Under the pieces are notes generated by a model that was given only the letters and a program-made list of their open reading frames with translations, had not been told where the DNA came from and ran no database searches. The translations under genes and the position numbers were made by a program. DNA of 64,000 bases from Saxidomus purpurata (taxonomy: Eukaryota; Mollusca; Bivalvia; Venerida; Veneridae): NCBI GenBank assembly GCA_022818135.1, contig JAFMSR010000015.1, positions 22,723,206 through 22,787,205 on the forward strand, in the 5' to 3' direction. Of the stretch, positions 1 to 11,639 are shown in pieces; positions within the stretch are counted from its first letter, which is position 1, and each line of letters opens with the position of its first letter.

Positions 1-60
1 AAGGAATTTTTCACTGCATCTAGTCACGACACTTATCAAGCTTCATACCCGGTACATTAC
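1..60. repeat. 60-base exact copy of 62862-62921 (contig-end overlap)
   Basis: All 60 bases equal 62862-62921, which are the last 60 bases before the second 500-N gap. On the minus strand this stretch is the start of a calpain intron: the exon ends at base 61 and the donor GTAATG runs from base 60 down. An exact match that starts at the first base of the window and ends at the last base before a gap is what two contigs sharing an assembly overlap would give. A true tandem duplication is the alternative. Confidence 0.85.
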
Positions 61-241
61 CTGCGGATTCTTTAGAAAGGTTTCTTTGTTGTTAAGGCAA
101 CCTCCAGCTAAGTCTGGGGTTTTCCAGGCACTGTGTGCAATCCCTTCATGCCACGTCTTAGACAAACTGAACATGGACGTATTTACCACTCGACAGTAAG
201 ATACATTCACATAATGGTGACAAAAATCATCGAACGTCATC
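61..241 (-). CDS. CAPN5: CAPN5-like calpain, coding exon 6 (start of beta-sandwich domain)
   Basis: 181 nt encoding residues 326-385. It opens MTFDDFC, the conserved junction where the calpain protease core passes into the CBSW (C2-like beta-sandwich) domain, and includes CRVVNTS, a tryptophan-rich stretch and GGCLNN before ending at NPQ. Acceptor ATTTAAAG at 242-249; the first base completes the split Trp codon from exon 5. The donor GTAATG starts at base 60, so the exon ends in phase 0. It aligns colinearly with vertebrate CAPN5/CAPN6. The next exon of the protein is not to the left in the window but at 62440-62327. Confidence 0.93.
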
Positions 242-446
242 CTTTAAATAGAAAACAATTGTTCATCAAATCACTGTTGCTGTAAGCTTAGCTTACCCTT
301 TGTGAAAACTGGTGTTATTTAACCTTTTCTTGGTATCATTGTCTAAATTTCATCTCCTTTTCTGATTAAAGAAAACCTTATTTAACCTGCATATCCACTG
401 TAAACTTCTATTGTACACCCCTTGGAATAATCATTGGTACTGTCCA

Positions 447-476
447 ACTAGAGATGGTGTCCATTTTTAAACAAAC
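447..476. repeat. single 29-bp minisatellite unit, cut off from its array
   Basis: One unit of GGTGTCCATTTTTAAACAAA plus flanks, the same as the array at 2786-3197. It marks the left side of the array before the element at 481-2785 inserted. Confidence 0.8.
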
Positions 477-480
477 TAGA

Positions 481-2785
481 ACTGTCACAAGAGTGACGAA
501 TTATACCCCCACAATACAGCTTTGTCACAGAAGTATGGCAACCATAAGAAAGGAATGGCCACAACGACATAGAGTTGAGTTATTATACAATAACTTGTGT
601 AAAGGTATTGTTTTAATAGCATACAAAATGTGTAAGGTTGACCTTGACCTTTGTAACCTTGACCCCCAATTTTTTTTGGCTACAATTAATTAACAATTTT
701 TTTTTAAATATTTTTAGTAACAGTGATCTTGACCTTCACCCTAGTGACCTTCACCCCAATAAATTTTTTTTTGCTTAAAACAATCTAAAAACCAAAAATA
801 AATAAAAAATCTATTATTAGTAACAGTGACCTTGACCTTGACCCTAGTAACCTTGACCCCGAAATATTTTTTTTTCCTTAAAACAATAAAATAAACTAAA
901 AATAGATAAAAATCCATTTATAGTAACAGTGACCTTGACCCCTAGTGACCTTGACCCCGAATTTTTTTTTTTGCTTAAAACAATATAAAAACTAACAAGA
1001 GGGCCAAGATGGCCCTATATCGCTCGCCTTGGTACAAGTCCACTTGCCTGGTGGAAGATCACTAGATAATGTTATATAAGTTTTCCTATATACGCCTTTG
1101 TAAAACAAATGATCCCCCCGCGCGGGGTCAATTTTGATCCGAGGGTCATAATTTGAACAATCTTGGTAGAAGTCCTCTAGCTAATGCTACCTGCCAAATA
1201 TCTAAGCTCTAGGCCTTGTGGTTTCAGATAAGAAGATTTTTAAAGTTTTTCCTACATAAGCCTATGTAAAACTGTGGGGTCAATTTTGATCCGGGGCTCA
1301 TAATTTGAACAATCTTGGTAGAGGTCCACTAGCCATTGCTACATGCCAAATATCTTAGCTCTAGGCCTTGTGGTTTCAGAGAAGAAGATTTTTGAAGTTT
1401 TTCCTACATAAGCCTATGTAAAACTAAGTGACCCCCCGTGCGGGGTCAATTTTGATCAGGGGCTCATAATTTGAACAATCTTGGTAGAGGTCCACTAGCC
1501 AATGCTACATGCCAAATATCTAAGCTCTAGGCCTTGTGGTTTCAGAGAAGAAGATTTTTAAAGTTTTTCCTATATATTCCTATGCAAAACTAAGTGACCA
1601 CCCCGCAGGGTCAATTTTGACCCAGGGGGTCATAATTTGAACAATCTTGGTAGATGTCCACTAGCAATGCTACATGCCAAATATCTTAGCTCTAGGCCTT
1701 GTGGTTTCAGAGAAGAAGATTTTTAAAGTTTTTCCTATATATGCGTATGCAAAAATTAAGTGCCCACCCGCGCAGGGTCAATTTTGACCTGGGGGTCATA
1801 ATTTGAACAATCTTGGTAGAGGTCCACTAGACAATGCTACATGCCAAATATCTAAGCTCTAGGCCTTGTGGTTTCAGAGAAGAAGATTTTTTAAGTTTTT
1901 ACTATTTGTTGCCATAGCAACCAGAGTTCTGCATGGAATGGAATTCTTTGAACAATTTTGGTAGAGTTTCATGCAAGGAACATTCCTGCATAGTTTTATC
2001 AACATTGGCCTAGAGGTTTCAGAGGAGATGTCATTTGAATCAAAATGACGACGGACGACAGACAATCATCGATCAGAAAAGCTCACCCTGGCATAGCCAG
2101 GTGAGCTAAAAATAAATAAAAATCTATTTTTAGTAACAGTGACCTTGACCTTGACCCTTGTGACCTTGACCCTAGTGACCCAAAGCTTCCTCTCCACCCA
2201 AGCTACCTACACACCAAGCTTCATTACAACTGGTCACTCCTAACTAAAGTTATTGAGCAAAAACCATTTTTCTATTTTTAGTAACAGTGCCCTTGACCTT
2301 GAACCTAGTGACCCCAAATGCAATCCCAAGCTTCCTCTCTACACAAGCTACCTACACACAGAGTTTGATTGCAATTAGTCACTCCTAACTTGAATTATTG
2401 AGCGGAAACCATTTTTCCATTTTTAGTAACAGTGACCTTGACTGTAGTGACCCCAAATGCAATCCCAAGCTTCCTCTCCACACAAGCTACCTACACACCA
2501 AGTTTCATTGTAATTGGTCACTCCTAACTTGAGTTATTGAGCAGAAACCATTTTTCTATTTTTAGTAACAGTGACCTTGACTTTGATCTTAGTGACCCCA
2601 AAGTTGAACTTGATCTGTATTTCATGAAGTTGCACGTGTGTACCAAAAATTATTCAAAAGGGTAAAGTCGTTCATGAGTTATCATCCGGAAACCATGAAA
2701 ACCAACAGACCGACCGACCGACAAACAAACAAACCGACAAGCTCACTCCTATATATCCCCCCAAACTTCGTTTTGCGGGGGTGTA
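481..2785 (+). mobile_element. pearl-like element, family B (GTAACAGTGACCTTGACC cores), with nested insertion
   Basis: The left end carries a small hairpin GTCACAAGAGTGAC followed by ATTATACCCCCACAA. The right end has an (ACCG)n tract (2707-2724) and a hairpin CCCCCC...GCGGGGG, giving GGGTGTAAC, roughly the inverse of the left ACCCCC stretch. In between are cores of ~104-148 bp beginning GTAACAGTGACC (about 716, 2133, 2281, 2426, 2565). ACTAGA flanks both sides (475-480, 2786-2791) and could be a target duplication or part of the minisatellite. No coding capacity, so non-autonomous. Interrupted by the element at 996-2107. Confidence 0.7.
996..2107 (+). mobile_element. pearl-like element, family A (nested), 166-bp cores
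   Basis: Begins CAAGAG with hairpin GGGCCAAGATGGCCC and CGCTCGCC; ends with (GACG)n-like bases and the hairpin AGCTCACCCTGGC/GCCAGGTGAGCT (2080-2107), then an A-rich tail. Cores repeat at 166 bp (CTTGGTAGA at 1314, 1480, 1646, 1812). It splits a family-B core: the left side ends AAAACTAA and the right side resumes AAATAAATAAAAATC, as in intact neighbouring cores. Confidence 0.8.
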
Positions 2786-3197
2786 ACTAGAAGGTGGACT
2801 CCATTTTTAAACAAACTAATAGATGGTGTCCATTTTTAAACAAACTAGAAGGTGGTGTCCATTTTTAAACAAACTAAAAGGTGGTGTCCATTTTTTAAAC
2901 AAACTAGAAGGTGGTGTCCATTTTTAAACAAACTAGAAGGTGGAGTCCATTTTTAAACAAACTAGAAGATGGTGTTCATTTTTAAACAAACTAGAAGATG
3001 GTGTCCATTTTTAAACAAACTAGTTGATGGTGTCCATTTTTAAACAAACTAGAAGGTGGAGTCCATTTTTAAACAAACTAGAAGATGGTGTCCATTTTTA
3101 AACAAACTAGAAGGTGGTGTCCATTTTTAAACAAACTAGAAGGTGGTGTCCATTTTTTAAACAAACTAGAAGGTGGAGTCCATTTTTAAACAAACTA
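2786..3197. repeat. 29-bp minisatellite array, about 14 units
   Basis: Tandem units of AGAAGGTGGTGTCCATTTTT followed by AAACAAACT. Units vary mostly at GGTGG/GATGG and GTGTCC/GAGTCC. It lies within a calpain intron. A detached unit at 447-476 shows that the array is older than the inserted element. Confidence 0.92.
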
Positions 3198-3565
3198 TGT
3201 GGTCTAGGTGATTTCATATTGGGATTTAAGGACAAACATGATGGTAGTATAGTAAGAAAAACATTTTAAGACTTTGTTGAATACAACAGAGGCATATTTC
3301 ATATTCTTTCAGTTCTGATTTCACTGAAACACATTGTCTTAGGCTGCAAAGTCAGTGGTCATATTAAAGTGTTTGCTTAAAAATGATGTATTTTCTTAAA
3401 CAGGTCATTTAAGATGCAATAATGTTGCTAACCATGGCAAGTCAGTGCTTCAGTCAGGTATCTTCATTCACAGATATGAGTGTAAATGCAGATTATCTGA
3501 GATACTATTTTATAATTTCTTGGATATCTAAAGGCAGACTGACTTTACAAATCGTAAAAACTAAC

Positions 3566-3643
3566 CAGAATTCTCCATCTTCTTCAAATACAATTCCTGC
3601 CTTTTCTCTCTCCCCTTGCGGGATTTTCTTCCATTCAGGATCA
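3566..3643 (-). CDS. CAPN5: CAPN5-like calpain, coding exon 5
   Basis: 78 nt encoding the end of the protease core (about residues 299-325). The acceptor is TTCTATTTTTCAG and the donor GTTAGT. The peptide reads DPEWKKIPQGEREKAG then EEDGEFW, the acidic DDGEFW-type motif that precedes the MTF of the beta-sandwich in CAPN5. The first base completes an Asn codon begun in exon 4 and the last two begin a Trp codon finished in exon 6, so phases match on both sides. Confidence 0.92.
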
Positions 3644-3904
3644 CTGAAAAATAGAAGATTTATTAAATTATTGAGTGTGTTCATAATCATGCACCTCATC
3701 TCACTCCCTTGAATTCCCCAAAAATTTTCAAAGAATGGTAGAAGACTCAAACTTATAATCCTCAATCAACGAGATATCGAGTGATTTAAAGCTGAATGTC
3801 ACGATTAAAAATTTTAAGATTCTCTGTTTCTTTGTTGAAAACCAATGAAGACTATGATAGTCCAAGACGTTGACCTAGTTTAGTCACCAAGCTGTTAAAA
3901 CTTA

Positions 3905-5094
3905 CAAGAGCTGTCCATAAGACAGCACGCTCGACTATTGTGGGTGTTTGCTAATAAAACAAAACTTTTATCAGTGTAATAGCAAAACAAAATTCTGCTA
4001 ACTATTAAGTATAAACTAGGAAAGTTGAATCATAAAAAAAGTCAAAATCTATAACTATAGATTTAATTTTTGGTAAATTAATTGTTTGATACAAAATTTA
4101 CCCTGAACACTATTGCAAGGTTTGATTAACTACCATAAGTGGTTACTGTGATATGTGCATGATAGTACCTTGCATGCAAAACTTTACCAAATTTTCAAAG
4201 TCAAACAAGGGCCATAATTTGCACTAAATTTAAACAAGAGTTATCTGTCTTGACTGTGTGACACCTCTTAAGACATTAAAAAAGTTTCCAGTCAATATCA
4301 TAAGTGGTTACTGAGATACGTGCATGATAGTACCTAGCAGGCAAAACTTTAACCAAATTTTCAAAGTCAAACAAGGGCCATAATTAGTACTAAATTTATA
4401 CAAGAGTTATCTGACTTGACTGTGTGACACCCCTAGAGACATTAACGAAGTTTCAAGTCAATATCACAAGTGGTTACTGAGATATGTGCATGATAGTACC
4501 TAGCAGGCAAAACTTTAACCAAATTTTCAAAGTCAAACAAGGGCCATAATTTGTACTAAATTTTTTCAAGAGTTATATGCCTTGATTGTATGACACCCCT
4601 AAAGACATGAACAAAGTTTCAAGTCAATATTATAAGTGGTTACTGAGATATGTGCATGATAGTACCTAGCAGGCAAAACTTTAACCAAATTTTAAAAGTC
4701 AAACAAGGGCCATAATTTGTACTAAATTTTTTCAAGAGTTATCTGCCTTGATTGTATGACACCCCTAAAGACATGAACAAAGTTTCAAGTCAATATCATA
4801 AGTGGTTACTGAGATATGTGCATGATAGTACCTAGCAGGCAAAACTTTAACCAAATTTTCAAAGTCAAACAAGGGCCATAATTTGTACTAAATTTTTTCA
4901 AGAGTTATCTGCCTTGATTGTATGACACCCCTAAAGACATGAACAAAGTTTCAAGTCAATATCATAAGTGGTTACTGAGATATGTGCATGATAGTACTTA
5001 GCAGGCAAAACTTTAACCAAAGAAGCAACGCCGACGCCGACGCCGACACACAAGTGACTGTAATAGCTCTCCATATTCTCCGAATAGTCAAGCT
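3905..5094 (+). mobile_element. pearl-like element, family C, 166-bp cores
   Basis: Starts CAAGAGCTGTC with hairpin CTGTC...GACAG and GCTCGACT; ends (GACGCC)n, then a degenerate hairpin and AGTCAAGCT followed by AAAAA. Left GCTCGACT and right AGTC(A/G)AGC are inverted complements. Six core starts (GTGGTTACTG at 4139, 4304, 4470, 4636, 4802, 4968) are spaced 165-166 bp. A second copy is at 56249-57243. It lies in the intron between calpain exons 5 and 4. Confidence 0.8.
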
Positions 5095-6185
5095 AAAAAT
5101 GAGCGATACTAAACACAATAGGTAAAATACTTGTATGTCCTCAATGCTATTCAATTCAATTTTATAAAAGAAGCAGGGTTGGGTTAACAATTATGTTGAT
5201 ATTAAGGGGGGTCACTGGTGAGGTTTTGGATTTTTGCACTTCCGGAAATTTACATTTGTTATATTTCAAAAATGATGAGTTAACTGGAAAAAACAATTAT
5301 GTAGTAATAAAGTTAGGCACAATAGAAATATTTTAGTGTAAAAAAATTGAACATTTTTGAGAAAAAATATTCTGACCTCACAATTTGTGACTAAATTGAC
5401 AAATTTTGTCATATGCCAAAATGGGGGTAGGGGTACAAAAATAGTCATTTCTCAAAAACCATTTAAGATATTTACTAAATTCAAACTGTACTACAAGAAG
5501 AATTGTTAGGGTATAAAAAATCATTATAAATAGTTCATTTTAGAGTTCTTTGTTACAGACCTATGCCGTCATATCATCGAAATCTAAAAAACACATTTCT
5601 GTCAGTTTTTATTGAATTCCTTTCTTATATGCATATTGACCCCCATTCTAAAACAAAGGTTTTAATCAAACTGTAGGCAAAATAACTGAAAACCTTGTTA
5701 TTCCTTTATCATGAAATATGCATTTATCAAAAATTGAAAAAGTGAATTTTAGTAAAGTGGGTGGGGTAATAATAAGGATCGTAATATTTTTTCAGATGAT
5801 GAAAGAAATACCACTTACTCTAATTTTTCATCCTAATGTATGACATACTACATAAGCAGAGATTAAAAATTGATATCCATTCTGAAACATACACCACATA
5901 CATAAACGTTTACAATACGAACATTCTAGCTAATTCTGCATTAAGCACCTTATCTGATAGTGTATCACTAAAGATTAATATTGCGAAAAAGTTAAGTCAT
6001 TGACCCATCATTATTTTTCCAGAAATTAACTAGCAATATGTTAGTCTCTATAAAAATCAGGGTCAATAAAATTTCTTATTTTGAATTTCAGCAGTGACCC
6101 CTTTAATAACACAAATTATTGGTGTATTTTATGAAATACCTAGAATTTAAAAAATATACTGGTATTATAGCTACACTATACATAC

Positions 6186-6379
6186 TTATCACTGAAAGCT
6201 CCTGTCCATTCTCCCTGTCCCCATGGATTGCGAAGTCTCACCATCTGCATCTTATTCTTATTCAAAAAGCTGAACATTCCTGACTCCAAGTTGATACTTT
6301 TCACAGCTGTGATACCATAAGCATGACCTTTCACCAGACCCATGGCAGTAGATGCTTCCATTTCCTCATTTGATTCAGC
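6186..6379 (-). CDS. CAPN5: CAPN5-like calpain, coding exon 4 (catalytic His and Asn)
   Basis: 194 nt encoding residues 235-298 plus two bases. It carries two of the three catalytic residues: His253 in GLVKGHAYGIT and Asn285 in RLRNPWGQGEW, numbered from the ATG at 11813. Acceptor AACCACAG, donor GTATG; the exon starts in phase 0. Both motifs are intact, so the protein should be catalytically competent, unlike vertebrate CAPN6, which lost its active-site cysteine. Confidence 0.95.
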
Positions 6380-6434
6380 CTGTGGTTTTCAAGACAAAAG
6401 TCGTAAAAAACTAGAGATTGTTTTTCACAAAAAA

Positions 6435-7526
6435 ACTTGTCTCCCCCCTTATGACCTTGACCTTTGAGTTAGTGACCCCAAATTATAACGAGAAATTGAC
6501 CAACGGTCACTGTGACCTTGACCTTTGAACTACTGACCCCAAAAACAATAGGGATCATCTGCTCAATAAGACCAATCATCCTATGAAGTTTGAGGTCTGT
6601 AGGTCTAAAGGAACTCTAGTTATCATCCGGAAACGAGAAATTGACAAACGGTCAGTATGACCTTGACCTTTGACCTACTGACCCCAAAAACAATAGGGAT
6701 CATCAGCTCTATAAGACCAATCATCCTATGAAGTTTGAGGGCTGTAGGTCAAAAGGAACTCTAGTTATCATCCGGAAACGGAAATTGACCAACGGTCACT
6801 GTGACCTTGACCTTTGAACTACTGACCCCAAAAACAATAGGGATCATCTGCTCAATAAGACCATTCATCCTATGAAGTTTGAGAGCTGTAGGTCAAAAGG
6901 AACTCTAGTTATCGTCCGGAAACGAAGAATGGACGGACGGACTGACGGACTCCCCCCAGTTTGAGGGTTGTAGGTCAAAAGGAACTCTAGTTATCATCCG
7001 GAAATGAGAAATTGACCAACGGTCACTGTGACCTTGACCTTTGACCTACTGACCCCAAAAACAATAGGGATCATCTGCTCTATAAGACCAATCATCCTAT
7101 GAAGTTTGAGGTCTGTAGGTCTAAAGGAACTCTAGTTATCATCCGGAAACGAGAAATTGACCAACGGTCAGTGTGACCTTGACCTTTGACCTACTGACCC
7201 CAAAAACAATAGGGATCATCAGCTCTATAAGACCAATCATCCTATGAAGTTTGAGGGCTGTAGGTCAAAAGGAACTCTAGTTATCATCCGGAAACGAGAA
7301 ATTGACCAACGGTCACTGTGACCTTGACCTTTGAACTACTGACCCCAAAAACAATAGGGATCATCTGCTCAATAAGACCATTCATCCTATGAAGTTTGAG
7401 AGCTGTAGGTCAAAAGGAACTCTAGTTATCGTCCGGAAACGAAGAATGGACGGACGGACTGACGGACGGACGGACTGACGGACAGGGCAAAAACAATATG
7501 TCTCCCCCCGAGGTGGGGGAGACATA
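6435..7526 (+). mobile_element. pearl-like element, family B2, 145-bp cores, internally duplicated
   Basis: Left CTTGTCTCCCCCC pairs with the right hairpin ATGTCTCCCCCC/GGGGGAGACAT (7499-7526). Cores of 144-145 bp each carry GGTCACTGTGACCTTGACC and ATCATCCTATGAAGTTTGAG. A (GACG)n tract occurs twice, at ~6914-6940 and ~7446-7482. The first is followed by TCCCCCCAG and then three more cores, so the whole core-plus-tail block is duplicated. It lies in a calpain intron. Confidence 0.75.
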
Positions 7527-8164
7527 ATAAACTGGTTTTTCCAGGAAGTGGGCTAGAGAGTGATTTGAAAAACTTCAAGCTTTCTTCACAATCAAGCTAA
7601 AATAGATTTGTATAAACATTAAACTAAATGAACTGATTCAAAGCTTCCACCATTCTTTATCTGAAATCACTAACCCTCACCTTGCCGAGTTCTGTGACAC
7701 ATATAAACTAGATAAAACCACAATCAACCTCCATTAAAATGCAATTACACTATAGTCTACACTGATTGCTACTAAACGGGTGAAATTTGTCAATCATCCC
7801 TTAGAACAGTATTTGGTATAATCCAAATCAAAGGGTGAACAAATCAACTTAGGAAATACTCTTGAGGTCAACAAATGCACCTCTAAAGGTCACAGATACA
7901 ATCTTACAGCAACAGAAAACAAGAATGGGAGTGCTTGTATCACACGATGATAAGATATCTGTACTGTCTTTGGAGTGCAGAACAGCTTTGGCTTATACGT
8001 GTTCAACATTATTACTTTTTACATAGAATCTTTTTAAATTTGACCAAAAAACAATTAAGAAAATATGCATGCAAAGGCACAGATTTGAGGACGTGTACAT
8101 AAAAGTTAATAATTCAGTTCTGGATTTACAACAACTATTTAGACAGCCTAACATCTGTGATTAC

Positions 8165-9786
8165 TAGGGCTGTAACGATACATTCGAATATTCGATTTAG
8201 TCGAATACAGTTTTGTCCGAATTGTATTCGTTATTCGCCATGTGCCGAACCGAATATTTACGAATATAGATAAAAATTGCATGATTTAAACTAAAATCAT
8301 TTGAATTTACCTAAAACAGATGAAATCTACTGAAAACGCTTCCGTTTCATAGCGCATTTTGCACTATTTCGTCGTAATACCCCACCCACAACAGTTGACA
8401 GATATTTTCACGACATTTATTTAATAAGTCGTCGAGCCGATATTTGATGTTGGTTTACAATTGAATAAATGATTTTCATAACTTTCTGGGTTTTAAACTG
8501 ATTGAATTCATTTAAATTTCACATTCAATTAAAAATTTGATATCAACAATTGGGAATTCCAATTTTACGACATCCAAAAACCGTCTACATCAACAACATG
8601 TCTAGCATCGAGAACCGTTGAAATCGTAGATCCTCTTTACTCTATAGTCGTGTTTAGTCATTTTTTACTAAACAGTTCTAGTCATTTGAACCCAGAGCTC
8701 TTTAAGGTATTGGGGGTCTAATGGACACTATTCCAAAACACATTATACTTAACATTTATATGATCTACATCTGTTAACCGACTAGTGTGCAAAATTTAAA
8801 GACATTTCACCGTTTAATTAAAAATTAATTTCGTTTTTTGTTGCCCTACCCCCACTTTAGAAATACTGACCATATTAAAAAGTACCATAAAAGTTAAAAT
8901 AGGTATGTTTGCAAGTATCTATATACATTTAAAAAAGTTTCCAGGTTCAAAAAGTACTACAAGCAATGTAGAATTACAAAACATGAATTATAATTCTACA
9001 AGCTTAACATGTGTAACAAAAAATATGCAATAATGCCAAAAACTAGGGTATACAATTTTCCTAATTTTGCCACGAGACATATCACACAAGTACAAATACA
9101 CGGCTTTAGCAAAAGATTCGGAGTAGGGCCATCACTATTGATTATAAAACTTTTATAAGTAGTATATGAATTGAAATATAAGAAAAAATAAAAATGTTTT
9201 ACCGTCTACTTTTTGAGATATTCAACTTTTAAAAATGAGCACGGTCAATTTTTGTATTTTCAAGTAGCTGTACAGCTTGATAAAATCAAGGAAAATTATG
9301 ATACAGTTCTCAAATCTTGTAAAATGGACTAATTTTTCATGTTATTCAGTTTGATAACTAAAAAAGAAAAAATAACGAAAAAAAGTTTTGGCTCCTTCGG
9401 GGATTGAACTCAGGACCTCTTGATCTCAAAGCAGACGCTCTAACCACTGCACCACAGTACAAAATAGGTACTGCTATAAAATCCAAAGTATTCCAAATGA
9501 TCCTTAAACAGGAAGTACTCATTACACATCCACTACCTTAAGTTACATGTTTACTCAGTGTTTTTTTTTACGTTTGAACAGTATTATTTCACAGTAATTT
9601 GAGTACAAAGAAAGTACTATTATCTAGTCAGCAGACTGTAATATATTGTTGGCAAAGGCCATATAATGTTCACTTGTGAAATGATTTTAGTATAGTATTC
9701 ATATTCATGAATAAATATTCGTATTCGTGACCCTGTATTCGTGATACGTATCGTATTCGCCCCTTAGTGTATTCGTTACAGCCCTA
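8165..9786. mobile_element. hAT-like element with 8-bp target duplication
   Basis: Ends TAGGGCTGTAACGATACA and TGTATTCGTTACAGCCCTA are inverted complements apart from small changes. It is flanked by a perfect 8-bp duplication GTGATTAC (8157-8164, 9787-9794), typical of the hAT superfamily. Both ends are rich in ATTCG/CGAAT. No transposase frame is seen, so it is non-autonomous. It sits in the intron between calpain exons 4 and 3. Confidence 0.85.
9395..9462 (-). other. tRNA-like sequence inside the hAT-like element
   Basis: On the minus strand TGGTGCAGTGGTTAGAGCG resembles an A box and GAGTTCAATCCCC a B box, with tRNA-like spacing. The T stem and acceptor do not pair properly. It is more likely a tRNA pseudogene or SINE head than a working tRNA. 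Confidence 0.5.
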
Positions 9787-9921
9787 GTGATTACATACGA
9801 TTTTTAATTAACATCAATGTCATTCAGAATCTTTTCTCTTATAGAGAACATCTACCTAACTATTTACCGGCACTGGTAATTTTAGATCTAATACTTAGAA
9901 TGCTTTTCTTTATACACATAC

Positions 9922-10114
9922 AGGTATTGATGCAGCTAGTAATGATTTTCTGTCCACTTCCTTTTTCAGTCTTTCAAAGAACTTGTTCTGCTCTTCCGGA
10001 TTATCGACAACACCGATATCGGCCAGGTTCAGCTGCTCCGAAACTCCTCCGGTGAAATCTTCCAGAGCTTCTCCCAGGTCCCCACCATCCAAACATTCAT
10101 AGCAACCAAACAAC
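9922..10114 (-). CDS. CAPN5: CAPN5-like calpain, coding exon 3
   Basis: 193 nt encoding residues 171-234, with the first base completing Lys170. The peptide begins LFGCYECLDGG, contains the calpain signature EALEDFTGGVSE, and ends SLLAASIP. The acceptor is TTGATTGACAG and the donor GTATGTG. It forms the middle of the protease core between the catalytic Cys exon and the His/Asn exon. Confidence 0.94.
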
Positions 10115-10277
10115 CTGTCAATCAAATATATATATATAGCAGTGTACTGACTGGGAGGAACTCACACTTTAGTTTATACTTTTATTTCTAAACACAGCTG
10201 CTCTAGATAAATCGACGTCTGAGAAAACATTCAGCTTCAACAGAGCTAAACTTCAATAAACATGAATTTAATTACAC

Positions 10278-10345
10278 AGCTTGAGATACTGATAGTCAAT
10301 GTACATAAAGTACATCATGTACATTGACTCTCAGTATCTCTAGCT
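10278..10345. ncRNA. miRNA-sized hairpin in a calpain intron
   Basis: Arms 10283-10306 and 10317-10340 match in 23 of 24 positions around a 10-base loop, and an AGCT pair extends the stem beyond one T-T mismatch. I saw no second copy in the window. It could be a precursor hairpin, a small palindromic repeat, or chance-derived DNA; expression is unknown. Confidence 0.4.
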
Positions 10346-10777
10346 CTTTTTACTGTACATGTAGTTTTGAAATACCTGTATAAAGAAGTTTCAATGTCTA
10401 CATTCCACTGTTAAAATTCATGTTACAAAGTTTTCGGAAACTTCTAATATTATGCAATTTAAATCAATCATATTCACTCAAATTTCACTTTCAAATTAAA
10501 AACACTACATGTATTGCATTCTCAACTTAGCTTTTTGTCTTATTTAAAAGTGTAAGTATCAGCATTACTTTTTCAATTAAACTATTCTATATAAATGACA
10601 AGAAATTTAAGACAAGTTAGACCAATACAGCATCTCTCTTGAAATATTTTATATACCACTGGTATAATACCAGTAACTAAATGCCCATACATAAAGCATT
10701 TGAGTACCAACAGCCAACTAGATTATTTAAAAACATTATAAATCTGACATAAATACCAGTATGTAATTATAACATAC

Positions 10778-11112
10778 TTAGCATATGCTTTCTCCAGTAA
10801 AGCACTCCAGAATTCATTTTTTGCCTGGGAGTGTATGAACACCAACTCCCCATTGATGGTAGGTAACTGGTCATCGATAACAATTTCTGTCCACTTTCCA
10901 TACCGCCAAAGTCGAAAGTGGAAAATTCCTTGGTATTCATCTGGCTTGTTCTCATCCCATTCCTGATCCGAGGGAATCACCCTTTGACACAGTTCTTTGT
11001 AGAGTGCGAGGCAAGAGGAGGCGGCGACGAACCAGCAGTTACCTAAACGTCCCTGTGTTACGTCACCAGAGCTTGTACCAGCAACAAACAACTTGGGATT
11101 CTCACAAATATC
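10778..11112 (-). CDS. CAPN5: CAPN5-like calpain, coding exon 2 (catalytic Cys)
   Basis: 335 nt encoding residues 59-169 plus two bases. The reading frame begins [12 protein letters not shown] and reaches [12 protein letters not shown], the papain-like active-site block, with Cys84 as nucleophile. It continues through [21 protein letters not shown] and [14 protein letters not shown], all standard calpain core motifs. The acceptor is TTCTTCTATCAG and the donor GTATGTT. An ATG reading inside this exon would miss DICENP, so the exon must be read from its splice acceptor. Confidence 0.95.
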
Positions 11113-11639
11113 CTGATAGAAGAAATATGAACTGTTTAACTCAAAATTAGCATCATGCTATGCAAATCACAGCCTCACAGGTACAACCATACAAAACATG
11201 CAATCAGTAATCGCAGATTACGTTAAACACAACTGGTAGCATTATACAATATACATGATTCTGCCTTTGCAACCAGTCCTTGCACATTCATGCAGTCTAG
11301 TTACGACTATAAGTCCATTTAAGAAAGTAGCAAAGTAAGGGTTATGAACTTTCGAGATATGATCACATTTTTTGTATCAACAGGGCATTGTTATTGCCGG
11401 TCAAATACGGGTATTTCTCAATTTCTTGGTCAAGACCCCGAGATCCCGGGTCAATCAAAAACTCTGAGTTATAGCCGAGACAAGCAAAAAACAACATATA
11501 TGACAAGAAACCAAGGCCTGTCTATAACCTTGTTATACACAGATACTTCTTTTATAAATAAAGCACTTCATCTATGAAATTTCTACAAGAAACACAAGGC
11601 CATAAATTATAAATTATGCACACCACTACTTTGTTTTAC

